A stretch of 64,000 bases of DNA from Rugamonas rivuli (lineage in GTDB: Bacteria; Pseudomonadota; Gammaproteobacteria; Burkholderiales; Burkholderiaceae_D): positions 620,001-684,000 of the forward strand of contig NZ_WHUF01000002.1 of the NCBI RefSeq assembly GCF_009380165.1. Direction: 5' to 3'. Position 1 is the first letter of the stretch, and every line of letters starts with the position of its first letter. This document shows, piece by piece, positions 27,880 to 36,550 of the stretch. A program made the position numbers and the translations under genes. Below the pieces are notes generated by a model, which made no database searches, was not told the DNA's origin, and saw nothing but the letters and a program-made list of their open reading frames with translations.

Positions 27880-28461
27880 ATGCAAAAACGTACTTTCCTG
27901 GTCCGTAGCACCGCAGCGCTGATGTTCGCCGGCTTGACGCTGGGCGGCTGCACAACGACGACCTCCGCCGCCAAGCCCGATTCAGCCGCCGTCCGCACCG
28001 AGATCGAGCAGGGCTCGTACTCGACGCTGGAGCGCCTGTATTCCGAAGTCAAAGGTTCGCGCGAGCTGGTGCGCAAGTCCGCCGGTGTGCTGGTGTTCCC
28101 GCGCGTGCTGGCGGCCGGCCTGGTGGTGGGTGGCGAATACGGCAAGGGCGTGCTGCGCACGGGCGGCCAGACCGTCGATTACTACAGCGTGGCTTCGGTG
28201 TCGGTCGGCTTCCAGGCCGGTGCGCAATCGAAGGCCGTGGTGCTGCTGTTCATGACGCGCGAAGCGCTGGATAAATTCCGCAACAGCAGAGGCTGGACGG
28301 CCGGCGTCGATGGCTCGGTGGCGCTGCTGAAGGTGGGCGCCAACGGCGAGATCGATACCAACACCGCCAACAATCCGGTGCAGGCGCTGGTGCTGACCAA
28401 TGCCGGCCTGATGGCCAACCTGAACCTCGAAGGCACCAAGATCTCCAAGCTGGAGCTCTGA
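27880..28461 (+). CDS. SYLF-domain lipoprotein (YSC84-related)
   Basis: A 193-residue lipoprotein. The signal peptide ends in the lipobox LGGC, with Cys24 as the lipidated residue. The mature part is a SYLF/YSC84 domain (SAGVLVFPRVLAAGLVVGGE, YGKGVLRTGG, YSVASVSVGFQAGAQSK), a fold that binds lipids in bacterial and eukaryotic relatives. The role in the bacterial envelope is unknown. It is transcribed alone, with a GC-rich hairpin after it. Confidence 0.88.
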   Translation: MQKRTFLVRSTAALMFAGLTLGGCTTTTSAAKPDSAAVRTEIEQGSYSTLERLYSEVKGSRELVRKSAGVLVFPRVLAAGLVVGGEYGKGVLRTGGQTVDYYSVASVSVGFQAGAQSKAVVLLFMTREALDKFRNSRGWTAGVDGSVALLKVGANGEIDTNTANNPVQALVLTNAGLMANLNLEGTKISKLEL

Positions 28462-28472
28462 CCCGGCAAGCG

Positions 28473-28507
28473 CCGGCGCGGAAAAGGCTATGCCGCCGCG
28501 CCGGTTT
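28473..28507 (+). terminator. Possible terminator after the SYLF gene
   Basis: CCGGCGCGG (28473-28481) pairs perfectly with CCGCGCCGG (28496-28504), followed by only three T residues. The stem is strong but the T run is weak. Confidence 0.4.
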
Positions 28508-28549
28508 GCGGCTACTCTTACGCTCATCTAACATTCATGAGGAATAACG

Positions 28550-28915
28550 ATGAGCCGTAAAATCCTGGACGAAGCCCACATCCACCCAGCCGTGCGCGAA
28601 CGCGTCAGCGGCTATCACCGCGATCTGGTGTCCGAAGTGCAGACCGCCGTAGCCGCCAACAAGGTGGTGGTGGTCGGCATGGGCTTGAATCCTTTCCCGC
28701 GCAAGGCCCGCAAAATCCTCGACGGCCTCGGCACGCCCTACACCTATCTGAGCTACGGCAACTACCTGTCCGAATGGCGTCCGCGCACGGCGCTGAAGAT
28801 GTGGGCCGGCTGGCCGACCTTCCCGATGATTTTTGTAAAAGGCACGCTGATCGGCGGCGCCACCGACTTGCAGAAGCTGGTGGACAACGGCGAATTCGCG
28901 CGCATGGTGGCCTGA
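28550..28915 (+). CDS. Glutaredoxin-fold protein without active-site cysteine
   Basis: A 121-residue cytoplasmic protein. The glutaredoxin pattern is recognisable: VVVVGMGLNPFPRKARKILD aligns with the usual CPYC region, WPTFPMIFVKGTLIGGATDL carries the cis-proline and the glutathione-binding GG. The active-site position reads NPFP, and no cysteine occurs anywhere in the protein. It cannot do thiol-disulfide exchange or bind an Fe-S cluster through its own cysteine. It may be a glutathione-binding or structural relative. The stop overlaps the next start by one base (TGATG). Confidence 0.8.
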   Translation: MSRKILDEAHIHPAVRERVSGYHRDLVSEVQTAVAANKVVVVGMGLNPFPRKARKILDGLGTPYTYLSYGNYLSEWRPRTALKMWAGWPTFPMIFVKGTLIGGATDLQKLVDNGEFARMVA

Positions 28916-29304
28916 TGCAGACGCTGGCGCTGCGGCTCAATCCGGGCGACGATTTGCGCGCATCGGTGGTGGCGGCGCTGGCCGCCAGCGGCCATCAGGC
29001 TGGCTTCGTATTGCAGGGCATCGGCAGCCTGGACGGCGCGCAACTGCGCTACGCCGGCATGCCGCAACCGGATGCGCTGCGCGGCGACCTGGAAATCCTG
29101 ACCTTGGCCGGATCGATCTCGGCCGACGGCGCGCATCTGCATATGTCGGTGTCGGATGCGCAGGGGAGGGTACTGGGCGGCCATGTGTGCGCAGGCTGCA
29201 CGGTGCGCACCACGGCCGAGCTGTTGCTGGCGCTGCTGCCCGGCCAGCGTTTTACGCGCGAACTTGATCCGCGCACCGGCTATCCGGAATTGAAGATCGG
29301 CTAG
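28915..29304 (+). CDS. PPC/DUF296 domain DNA-binding-like protein
   Basis: A 129-residue protein starting at the ATG inside the glutaredoxin stop codon. The whole length fits the PPC (DUF296) fold: RLNPGDDLRASVVAALAASG, FVLQGIGSLDGAQLRYAG, DLEILTLAGSIS, LHMSVSDAQGRVLGGHVCAG. PPC domains form trimers; in plants they accompany AT-hooks, while bacterial stand-alone members have no settled function. The overlap suggests shared translation with the upstream gene. Its last four bases overlap the end of the convergent emfourin gene. Confidence 0.85.
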   Translation: MQTLALRLNPGDDLRASVVAALAASGHQAGFVLQGIGSLDGAQLRYAGMPQPDALRGDLEILTLAGSISADGAHLHMSVSDAQGRVLGGHVCAGCTVRTTAELLLALLPGQRFTRELDPRTGYPELKIG

Positions 29305-29606
29305 TCGGGCTCGACTTCGTTGAGCCTGTGCGTCAGCTCCTTGAGCGGCGCCGGCGCGGCGTCCAGATGGTAGCGCACGCAATGTGCCTGCTGGCCTTCG
29401 TCCACCTTGAGGTCGTACAGAAAATCAGACGATTGCGGCGCGGCCTTGGTCAATTTTTCCGGCAGCGTGAAGAAGCAGCTGGCCGTCAGCAACTGCTGCA
29501 ATGCCTGCGCCTGCGGCTGCGGCAACTGCGATAGTTCGACGGTGCGCGTCTGCGCGCCGGCAGGTCCGGTGAAGCCGCCCGTGCACTTCAAGATCAAGCG
29601 TGTCAT
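29301..29606 (-). CDS. Emfourin-like M4 metalloprotease inhibitor
   Basis: A 101-residue protein starting at an ATG six bases after GAAAGG. It begins MTRLILKCTGGFTGPAG, matching the start of emfourin, the protein inhibitor of protealysin described in Serratia. A compact alpha-beta domain follows, with no signal peptide. The gene lies ten bases downstream of the M4 protease, the same order as protealysin and emfourin. Its expected job is to block the neighbouring protease inside the cell. The assignment rests on sequence pattern plus context. Confidence 0.75.
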   Translation of the reverse strand: MTRLILKCTGGFTGPAGAQTRTVELSQLPQPQAQALQQLLTASCFFTLPEKLTKAAPQSSDFLYDLKVDEGQQAHCVRYHLDAAPAPLKELTHRLNEVEPD

Positions 29607-29616
29607 GACCATCCTT

Positions 29617-30636
29617 TCACACAACGCCAACCACTTTCCATGCCGCCTGCACGGCGTGCTGCTCGGCCGAATCGGCGCCATACAGAAGCACCGCCGCCTG
29701 CGCCGTTGCCTTGGCCATGTCGGCGAAGGTGGCGGTCGAGGTCAGCAGGCCGAGCGCCTTGTACCAGATGGGCCCGGCCTTGTCCCAGGCATTGCCCTTG
29801 AGCGCGATGGCCGCCGCATAGAAGGCATGGTTGGGGATGCCTGAGTTGGTGTGCACGTCGCCGCCGTCCACATATCCTGCCATGGTTTTAGGTTGTTCGT
29901 CGCCCGACCAGGTTAATTTCTTGTTGCCGGGATCGGCCATCGAGCGCAGCGCCTTGCCGACGCTGGCCGCCAGGATGCCCGAACCGATCAGCCAGTCCGC
30001 CTGCTCGGCGCTCTGCTTGAGCTTCCACTGCTTGACCAGGCTGCCGAACACGTCGGAGATCGACTCGTTCAGCGCGCCGCTCTGGTTTTCGTAGACCAGG
30101 CCGCCGGGCACGGCGTGCTGGGTGACGCCGTGGGTCAGCTCGTGCGCGATGACTTCGAGGGCGTGGGTGAAGCCGAGGAAGAGTTTGCCGTCGCCATCGC
30201 CGTAGACCATTTGCTGGCCGTTCCAGAAGGCGTTGTTGAACCTGGTTTGGTAATGGACGGTGGAGTCGATGCGCAGGCCCTTGTTGTCGATGGAATTGCG
30301 CTTCAGGACTTCGCGGAAGAAATCGTAGGTGGTGCCGGCGCCGTCGTAGGCCTGGTTGACGGAGACATCGGCCACCGCCATGCTGCCTTCCCCGCGCATC
30401 AGCTTGCCGGGCAGGGTGGCCTTGTGCCTGGCGTCGTAGACGGTGCGGCGCTTTTCGCCGGGGACGGCGGCGCCCATTGCCGTTGGCGCGACAGAACGCT
30501 GGCCGCGCAGGTAGGCCGACATTTCGCACTGGTCCAGCAGCAGATGGCGTTCGGCTGGCTCGGCTTCATCGGCCAGCTGGCGCAGCATGCGGGAAGAGAT
30601 GATGAAGCAAGTGCAGCCGTGCGGCTGGATCGGCAT
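29617..30636 (-). CDS. Protealysin-like M4 metallopeptidase
   Basis: A 339-residue thermolysin-family protease; the ATG at 30636 sits six bases after AAGGAG. The zinc site is intact: His165, Glu166 and His169 (AHELTHGVTQH) and Glu191 in ALNESISDVFG, and the C-terminal His of DVHTNSGIPNHAFY is present. There is no signal peptide; instead a short propeptide of about 45 residues is seen, as in protealysin-like proteases. The usual Pro-Pro of the propeptide motif appears as Ser-Ser here (CFIISSRMLRQLA). A Cys near it could act as a zinc switch. It is followed by its likely inhibitor. Confidence 0.9.
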   Translation of the reverse strand: MPIQPHGCTCFIISSRMLRQLADEAEPAERHLLLDQCEMSAYLRGQRSVAPTAMGAAVPGEKRRTVYDARHKATLPGKLMRGEGSMAVADVSVNQAYDGAGTTYDFFREVLKRNSIDNKGLRIDSTVHYQTRFNNAFWNGQQMVYGDGDGKLFLGFTHALEVIAHELTHGVTQHAVPGGLVYENQSGALNESISDVFGSLVKQWKLKQSAEQADWLIGSGILAASVGKALRSMADPGNKKLTWSGDEQPKTMAGYVDGGDVHTNSGIPNHAFYAAAIALKGNAWDKAGPIWYKALGLLTSTATFADMAKATAQAAVLLYGADSAEQHAVQAAWKVVGVV

Positions 30637-30767
30637 GACGTTCTCCTTCACAAATGCAATGGTGTCTTTATACACTTGTTTTCATTGCCGCCATGTCACG
30701 ATTGCTTTCGCAATTTTTTCATGCGAGTATGCAGAACGTTCCGTTCGAATAGTCCCTGGAGTTCACC

Positions 30768-30944
30768 ATGTCCGAATATGTCCCCGCTTTAGTCTGGCTG
30801 CTGTCGGGCTTTGTGTGCCTCTACATTGCCAAGCGCCGCCACGTCCGGCCAACGACGCTCTGGGCGATGCTGGTCGCCGTGATCGGCCCCTTCGCCATTC
30901 CATTGGTCTTTGTCGCCAAGCCAGAGAAGCTCAAGCAGGCCTGA
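30768..30944 (+). CDS. Small membrane protein, 58 residues
   Basis: A short gene with GGAG seven bases before the ATG. The protein has two hydrophobic helices, residues about 5-21 (VPALVWLLSGFVCLYIA) and 30-50 (LWAMLVAVIGPFAIPLVFVA), joined by a basic loop (KRRHVRP) and ended by KPEKLKQA. Both features and codon usage support real coding. It resembles generic two-helix PLDc_N-like or DUF-type small inner-membrane proteins, but I cannot name a family. It is convergent with the DUF3820 gene, two bases apart. Confidence 0.6.
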   Translation: MSEYVPALVWLLSGFVCLYIAKRRHVRPTTLWAMLVAVIGPFAIPLVFVAKPEKLKQA

Positions 30945-30946
30945 GG

Positions 30947-31165
30947 CTAAGACCGCGCCTTGCGCAGCGGATCGAGCAGGCTGCGCAGGTCGTTGTGGTC
31001 GAGCTCGTACATCAGCGCGATCAGGCCGCCCAGCTCGCCGGACGGAAAACCCTCGCGCGCGAACCAGCCCAGGTAGTGGCCGGGCAGGTCGGCGACGACG
31101 CGGCCCTTGTATTTACCATAGGGCATTTCACGCGTTAGCAGCAGGGCAAGTTTTTCAGAATTCAT
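30947..31165 (-). CDS. DUF3820 family protein
   Basis: A 72-residue protein starting at ATG 31165. The sequence MPYGKYKGRVVADLPGHYLG followed by WFAREGFPSGELGGLIALMY is characteristic of DUF3820, a small conserved family that I know from proteobacteria and whose function is not established. Related short segments occur in some exonuclease-like proteins. It is expressed alone, divergent from an MFS gene. Confidence 0.8.
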   Translation of the reverse strand: MNSEKLALLLTREMPYGKYKGRVVADLPGHYLGWFAREGFPSGELGGLIALMYELDHNDLRSLLDPLRKARS

Positions 31166-31239
31166 TATCGGCTTACAGTACAATCGGATTGTTATTTTAG
31201 CCAAGGTGGAGTGAGCAAGAAACGGCCCCAGCCTGCCCT

Positions 31240-31262
31240 ATATTTGACTTGAAATCAAATAT
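31240..31262. promoter_or_regulatory. Perfect palindromic operator upstream of the MFS gene
   Basis: Arms ATATTTGA (31240-31247) and TCAAATAT (31255-31262) pair perfectly around a seven-base spacer. A TTGACT within it could be a -35 element, so binding would block transcription of the MFS gene. No regulator gene is adjacent. Confidence 0.5.
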
Positions 31263-31340
31263 CTTTGCTATTTTAAGGTCTTTTTCTCAGTAAAGAATAT
31301 CCCGATACTGCATGACATCAACTTTTCAGGAGTGAATGTC

Positions 31341-32552
31341 ATGCCTATTGCCTTGCTGGCGCTGACCATCAGCGCGTTTGCCATCGGGACCACCGAATTT
31401 GTCATCGTCGGCCTGCTGCCGACCATCGCCGCCGACCTGGGCGTGAACCTGCCGTCGGCCGGGCTGCTGGTCAGCCTGTATGCGCTGGGCGTCGCCGTCG
31501 GCGCCCCGGTGCTGACCGCCCTCAGCGGCAAAGTGCCGCGCAAGACGCTGCTGGTGTCGCTGATGGTGCTGTTCACGCTCGGCAATCTGCTGGCCTGGAA
31601 AGCGCCCGGCTACGAATCGCTGGTGGTCGCCCGCATCCTGACGGGGCTGGCGCACGGCGTGTTCTTCTCGATCGGCTCGACCATCGCCACCTCGCTGGTG
31701 CCGAAGGAAAAGGCCGCCAGCGCGATCGCCATCATGTTCACCGGCCTGACCGTGGCGCTGGTGACGGGCGTGCCGCTGGGTACCTTCATCGGCCAGCACT
31801 TCGGCTGGCGCGAAACTTTCCTGGCCGTATCCGCGCTGGGCGTGATCGCCTTCCTCGGCAGCCTGTTGTTCGTACCCTCGACCATCAAGCACAGCAAGCC
31901 TGCCTCGCTGCTGCAACAGGTCAAGGTGCTGGGCGAGCCGCGCCTGCTGCTGGTGTATGCGATCACCGCGCTCGGCTATGGCGGTTCGTTCACCGCCTTC
32001 ACTTATCTCGCTCCCATCCTGCAGGACATCACCGGCTTCAACGCCAACACGGTGGGCCTGGTGATGCTGGTGTACGGCGTGTCTGTCGCGGTCGGCAATA
32101 TCTGGGGCGGCAAGCTGGCCGACCGGCGCGGTCCGATCGGCGCGCTGAAGATCATCTTCCTCGGCCTGGCCGCCGTGCTGTTCGTGCTGAGCCTTACCGC
32201 GCCGTACAAGTGGCTGGTGCTGGCGACCGTGCTGGCCTGGGGCGCCGTGGCCTTCGGTAACGTCGCCGGCTTGCAGGTGTACGTGGTGCAGCAGGCCGAG
32301 CACTTCACGCCGCGCGCCGTCGACGTGGCCTCGGGCCTGAACATCGCGGCCTTCAACGTCGGCATCGCCGGCGGTGCGTGGGGCGGCGGCCTGATCGTCG
32401 ATCATTTCGGCCTGATCCATACTGGCTGGGTCGGCGGCCTGGTGGTGCTGGGCGCCTTGGGCCTGACCGCGCTCAGCGGCCGCCTGGACCGCTTGAACCC
32501 GCGTCCCGCCAGCATCGGCACCGAGAAATCGATCCATGCCGTAGCCCACTAA
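31341..32552 (+). CDS. MFS transporter, AraJ/YdhP-like
   Basis: A 403-residue major facilitator with 12 predicted helices. The opening LLALTISAFAIGTTEFVIVG and the motif ALSGKVPRKTLLVSLM are typical of the DHA1 exporter group containing AraJ and YdhP. I chose ATG 31341 with GGAG eight bases upstream over an in-frame GTG at 31332. Substrate is unknown. The gene is preceded by a perfect palindrome that is probably its operator and is not part of an evident operon. Confidence 0.88.
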   Translation: MPIALLALTISAFAIGTTEFVIVGLLPTIAADLGVNLPSAGLLVSLYALGVAVGAPVLTALSGKVPRKTLLVSLMVLFTLGNLLAWKAPGYESLVVARILTGLAHGVFFSIGSTIATSLVPKEKAASAIAIMFTGLTVALVTGVPLGTFIGQHFGWRETFLAVSALGVIAFLGSLLFVPSTIKHSKPASLLQQVKVLGEPRLLLVYAITALGYGGSFTAFTYLAPILQDITGFNANTVGLVMLVYGVSVAVGNIWGGKLADRRGPIGALKIIFLGLAAVLFVLSLTAPYKWLVLATVLAWGAVAFGNVAGLQVYVVQQAEHFTPRAVDVASGLNIAAFNVGIAGGAWGGGLIVDHFGLIHTGWVGGLVVLGALGLTALSGRLDRLNPRPASIGTEKSIHAVAH

Positions 32553-32625
32553 AACCGGGGCCGGCCGCGCAGCCAGCGCGGCCGGTGTATATTGGCGGCG
32601 AATCGAATCACTAAATCGCCTCCTC

Positions 32626-34071
32626 ATGTCAGCTGTTTCCCTGTTCTGCCTGGTCTTCTCCTATTTCGCCTTGCTGCTGGCCGTGGCCTGGCGCACCTCC
32701 CGCAACGCCACCAACGACAGCTTCTTCATCGGCGACAAGCGCAGCAACTGGATGCTGGTCGCGTTCGGCATGGTCGGCACCACGCTGAGCGGCGTCACCT
32801 TCGTCAGCGTGCCCGGCGCCATCGGCCGCGACGGCTTCGGCTATCTGCAGGTGATACTGGGCTATGTGCTCGGCTACATCGCCGTGGCCTACGTGCTGCT
32901 GCCGCTGTACTACCGCCTCAAGCTGACCTCGATCTACCACTATCTCGACGTGCGGCTGGGCCGCCGTTCCTACCAGAGCGGCGCCGCCTTCTTCATCCTG
33001 TCGCGCACGCTGAGCGCGTCGGCGCGGCTCTACCTGGTGGTCAACATCCTGCAAGCGACCATCCTCGACAGCCTGGGCGTGCCGTTCTGGCTGACCACGC
33101 TGGTGATCCTGGCCATGATCCTGCTGTACACCTACGAAGGCGGCGTCCAGACCATCGTCTGGACCGACACGCTGCAAACCACCGGCATGCTGCTGGGCTT
33201 GCTGATCTGCGCGGGCTGGCTGCTGGGTCAACTGGGCCTGAGCCTGCCGGACAGCCTGGCCGCGATGGAGGCGCAGGGCTTGACCCGCGTCGTCACCAGC
33301 TCGGTCGACAGCCCCGCCTATTTCTGGAAGCAGTTCCTGGCCGGCTTCTTCATCGTGCTGGCGATGACCGGCATGGACCAGGAAATCATGCAGAAAAATA
33401 TCTCGGTGCGGACGCTGCGCGATTCGCAAAAGAACATGCTGCTGCTGACCGTGATCCTGACCGGCGTGCTGCTGCTGTTCATGTTCCTCGGTGGCCTGCT
33501 GAGCCTGTACGCGCCCACGGTCGGCCTGGCCGCCAGCGGCGACAAGCTGTTCCCGGCCGTGGTGATGCAGCACATGCCGGCCGCCGTGCAGCTGGTCTTC
33601 TTCATCGGCCTGGTGTCGGCGCTGTTCCCCAGCGCGGACGGCGCGCTGACCGCGCTGACCTCGACCTTCTGCATCGACATCCTCGGCATCCAGCGCCGCA
33701 GCGATCTGCCGCCGGCGGCCCAGCTGCGCCTGCGCCACCGCGTGCACCTGGGCTTTTGCGCGCTGTTCCTGCTGCTGGTGCTGCTGTTCAAATGGGTGGA
33801 CAACGCCAGCATGATAGGCCTGGTGCTGAAGCTGACCGGCTACACCTACGGCCCGCTGCTGGGCCTGTTCGCCTTCGGCATCCTGACCCGCCGCAGCGTG
33901 CGCGACCGTTGGGTACCGATGGTTGCGCTGGCCGGTCCCGCCATCTGCTACGCCATTGATTATCATCAGAAATTGCTTTTTGGCAGCTACCGCTTGGGCC
34001 TGGAGTTGCTTATCATGAACGGCTTGCTGGTGTTCGTCGGGCTGTGCCTGATTTCCAAACCGAGACAGTAG
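32626..34071 (+). CDS. Sodium:solute symporter family protein
   Basis: A 481-residue SSS-family transporter with 13 predicted helices in the LeuT-like fold. The start of helices 1-2 (FFIGDKRSNWMLVAFGMVGTT, then LSGVTFVSVPG) has the conserved Ser/Thr-rich sodium site of the family, and the central region contains YTYEGGVQTIVWTDTLQT. The position of the gene between an exporter and sppA does not reveal the substrate, which in this family may be a sugar, proline, pantothenate or carboxylate. Confidence 0.9.
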   Translation: MSAVSLFCLVFSYFALLLAVAWRTSRNATNDSFFIGDKRSNWMLVAFGMVGTTLSGVTFVSVPGAIGRDGFGYLQVILGYVLGYIAVAYVLLPLYYRLKLTSIYHYLDVRLGRRSYQSGAAFFILSRTLSASARLYLVVNILQATILDSLGVPFWLTTLVILAMILLYTYEGGVQTIVWTDTLQTTGMLLGLLICAGWLLGQLGLSLPDSLAAMEAQGLTRVVTSSVDSPAYFWKQFLAGFFIVLAMTGMDQEIMQKNISVRTLRDSQKNMLLLTVILTGVLLLFMFLGGLLSLYAPTVGLAASGDKLFPAVVMQHMPAAVQLVFFIGLVSALFPSADGALTALTSTFCIDILGIQRRSDLPPAAQLRLRHRVHLGFCALFLLLVLLFKWVDNASMIGLVLKLTGYTYGPLLGLFAFGILTRRSVRDRWVPMVALAGPAICYAIDYHQKLLFGSYRLGLELLIMNGLLVFVGLCLISKPRQ

Positions 34072-34122
34072 CAGTGGCATGCAGTATTATTCTTGTAATT
34101 TACGCAATCACCTGGAGTATCA

Positions 34123-36006
34123 ATGAGCAGATCACCGTTTTCCTACATCCGCAGCGGCTTTGGCTTTTTGTGGCGAGCGCTGGATACCGGCCGCCGTGCG
34201 ATATTGAACCTGCTGTTCCTGCTTGTGCTCATCGTGCTGGCCTACGCCATCTTCGGCGGCGGCGCCAAGCCGCTGCAGTCCAAGACCACGCTGGTGCTGA
34301 ACCTGAAGGGCCAACTGGTCGAACAGTCCAGCGGCAACGCCCGCGACGCGCTGCTGACCAGCGTGCGCGGCGGCGAGAACCACAAGATGATGCAGCTGCG
34401 CGATGTGCTGTCCGTGCTGGAGACGGCCGCCAAGGATCCGGAGATCACCGGCGCCGTGCTGCTGACCGATGAAATGGAAGGCGGCGGCCAGGCCATGCTG
34501 CGCGAAGTGGCGGCGGGCCTGGAGCGCTTCAAGGCCGCCGGCAAGCCGGTGGTGGCGTGGGGCTCCAGTTACAACCAGCGCCAGTACCTGCTGGCCGCGC
34601 ATGCCAGCGAAGTCTATCTGCACCCGATGGGCATGGTGATGCTGGAAGGTTTCGGCCGCTATCGCAACTACTACCGCGACGCGCTGGACAAGCTGGGCGT
34701 GACGGTCAACCTGCTGCGCGTCGGCACCTACAAGAGCTTCGGCGAACCGTTTATCGCCAACGGCCCTTCGCCGGCCGCCACCGAGGCCGAGGCCTATCTG
34801 AACAACGCGCTGTGGGCTTCCTACACCGGCGATATCGAGAAGGCGCGCAAGCTGCCGGAAGGCCAGGTCATGAAGACCATCAACGACCTGCCGGCGCAAG
34901 TGGCCGCGGTCAACGGCGACCTGGCCAAGCTGACGCTGTCGGTCAAGCTGGTCGACGGCCTGAAAACCAAGGATGAAGTGCGCGAGATGATGATCAAGCG
35001 CGGCGCCCGCGACACCGAAGGCAAGAGCTTCCGCCAGATCAGCTTTGACGACTACCTGGCCCGCGTGCACACCAAGCTGACCGGCGACGCCGTCGGCGTG
35101 ATCGTGGCGCAGGGCGAGATCAGCGACGGCAGCACCGGTCCCGGCGCCATCGGCGGCGACTCCACCTCCAAGCTGATACGCGCCGCGCGCGAGGACGACC
35201 ATATCAAGGCCGTGGTGCTGCGCGTCGATTCGCCTGGCGGCAGCGCCTTCGCTTCGGAGCTGATCCGCCGCGAGCTGGAACTGACCCGCGCCGCCGGCAA
35301 GCCGGTGGTGGTCTCGATGGGCAACGTCGCCGCATCCGGCGGCTACTGGATCTCGATGTCGTCCGATGAAGTGATCGCCGATCCGAACACCATCACCGGC
35401 TCGATCGGCGTGTTCGCCATCCTGCCGACCGCCGACAAGGTGATCGACAAGCTGGGCATCCACACCGCCGGCCAGCCGACCACCTGGCTGGGCGACGCCG
35501 GCAATCCACTGCGTCCGCTGGATCCGCGCTTCGGCCAGGTGATCCAGGGCAGCATCAACCACATCTACGCCGAGTTCACCGGCCGCGCCGCCAAGGCCCG
35601 CAAGACCACGCCGGAGAAAATCGACGCCGTGGCGCAGGGCCGTGTATGGACCGGCGCGCAAGCCAAGGAGCGCGGCCTGGTCGATACGCTGGGCAGCTAC
35701 GGCGACGCGCTGAAGTCGGCCGCCAAGCGCGCCAAGCTGGCCGACTACCGCGTGGTCTACATCGAACGCGAAACCAGCAAGTTCGATCGCCTGGTCGAGA
35801 TGGTGGGCGGCTCGGCCGCGCACGCGGTGGCGCAATCGGTCGCGCAGACCCTGGGCGCGCAGCTGAAGGTGGGCGTTACAGCCAGCACCGGCCTGCCGCC
35901 TAACGCGGCCGCCGGCATCGTCAGCGACCTTGGTTGGCTGTCGGAGATCACGGCGGCCCGCAAGCCGTTCACTGCGATCACCCACTGCCTGTGCGAATCG
36001 CCTTGA
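34123..36006 (+). CDS. sppA: Signal peptide peptidase SppA, 67K type
   Basis: A 627-residue inner-membrane serine protease that degrades cleaved signal peptides. A membrane anchor spans residues about 25-45. The long two-repeat form is present: Lys204 in [12 protein letters not shown] is the catalytic base in the N-terminal repeat, and Ser405 in [10 protein letters not shown] is the nucleophile in the C-terminal repeat, as in the E. coli enzyme. The GNAT gene begins two bases after its stop. Confidence 0.93.
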   Translation: MSRSPFSYIRSGFGFLWRALDTGRRAILNLLFLLVLIVLAYAIFGGGAKPLQSKTTLVLNLKGQLVEQSSGNARDALLTSVRGGENHKMMQLRDVLSVLETAAKDPEITGAVLLTDEMEGGGQAMLREVAAGLERFKAAGKPVVAWGSSYNQRQYLLAAHASEVYLHPMGMVMLEGFGRYRNYYRDALDKLGVTVNLLRVGTYKSFGEPFIANGPSPAATEAEAYLNNALWASYTGDIEKARKLPEGQVMKTINDLPAQVAAVNGDLAKLTLSVKLVDGLKTKDEVREMMIKRGARDTEGKSFRQISFDDYLARVHTKLTGDAVGVIVAQGEISDGSTGPGAIGGDSTSKLIRAAREDDHIKAVVLRVDSPGGSAFASELIRRELELTRAAGKPVVVSMGNVAASGGYWISMSSDEVIADPNTITGSIGVFAILPTADKVIDKLGIHTAGQPTTWLGDAGNPLRPLDPRFGQVIQGSINHIYAEFTGRAAKARKTTPEKIDAVAQGRVWTGAQAKERGLVDTLGSYGDALKSAAKRAKLADYRVVYIERETSKFDRLVEMVGGSAAHAVAQSVAQTLGAQLKVGVTASTGLPPNAAAGIVSDLGWLSEITAARKPFTAITHCLCESP

Positions 36007-36007
36007 T

Positions 36008-36550
36008 ATGAGCGGCGAAATCGGCATCCGCGCCGCCGCGCGCGGCGACGAAGAAGCCTTGTCCGCAGTGGGCAAGGCCAGTTTTCTCGAAGCGTTTGCC
36101 GGCATCCTCGATGGCGGCGACATCATCGCGCACTGCGAACGCCAGCACGCGGCAGCCGTCTACCGCGACTGGCTGGCCGACGAGGACATGCGCATCTGGC
36201 TGGCGGAAGCCACGCCGGGCAGGGCGCCTATCGGCTATCTGGTGCTGGCCCCGGCCAAGCTGCCGGTGGCCGATCCGCATGAGGACGACCTGGAAATCAA
36301 GCGCATCTACCTGCTGCACCGTTTTCACGGCCAGCGCGTTGGCAAGCGCCTGATGGATGCGGCGGTGGCCGATGCGCGCGGGCGTGGCGCGGGCCGCGTG
36401 CTGCTGGGCGTCTACGCGGGTAACCACGATGCGCTGGCGTTCTACCAGCGCTGCGGCTTTGCGCAGATCGGCCAGCGCACCTTCCGTGTCGGCGATACGG
36501 ACTACGACGATATTATTCTGGCGTTGCCGTTGCAGCCAGCGGCAGCGTAA
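36008..36550 (+). CDS. GNAT family N-acetyltransferase
   Basis: A 180-residue acetyltransferase. The acetyl-CoA binding motif is IKRIYLLHRFHGQRVGKRLM, followed by the strand-helix segment GAGRVLLGVYAGNHDALAFY and QRCGFAQIGQRTFRVGDTDY, all standard GNAT elements. Substrate is not predictable. The start at 36008 lies just after the sppA stop, so it may be co-transcribed. The final 38 bases overlap the end of the convergent histidine kinase gene. Confidence 0.88.
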   Translation: MSGEIGIRAAARGDEEALSAVGKASFLEAFAGILDGGDIIAHCERQHAAAVYRDWLADEDMRIWLAEATPGRAPIGYLVLAPAKLPVADPHEDDLEIKRIYLLHRFHGQRVGKRLMDAAVADARGRGAGRVLLGVYAGNHDALAFYQRCGFAQIGQRTFRVGDTDYDDIILALPLQPAAA

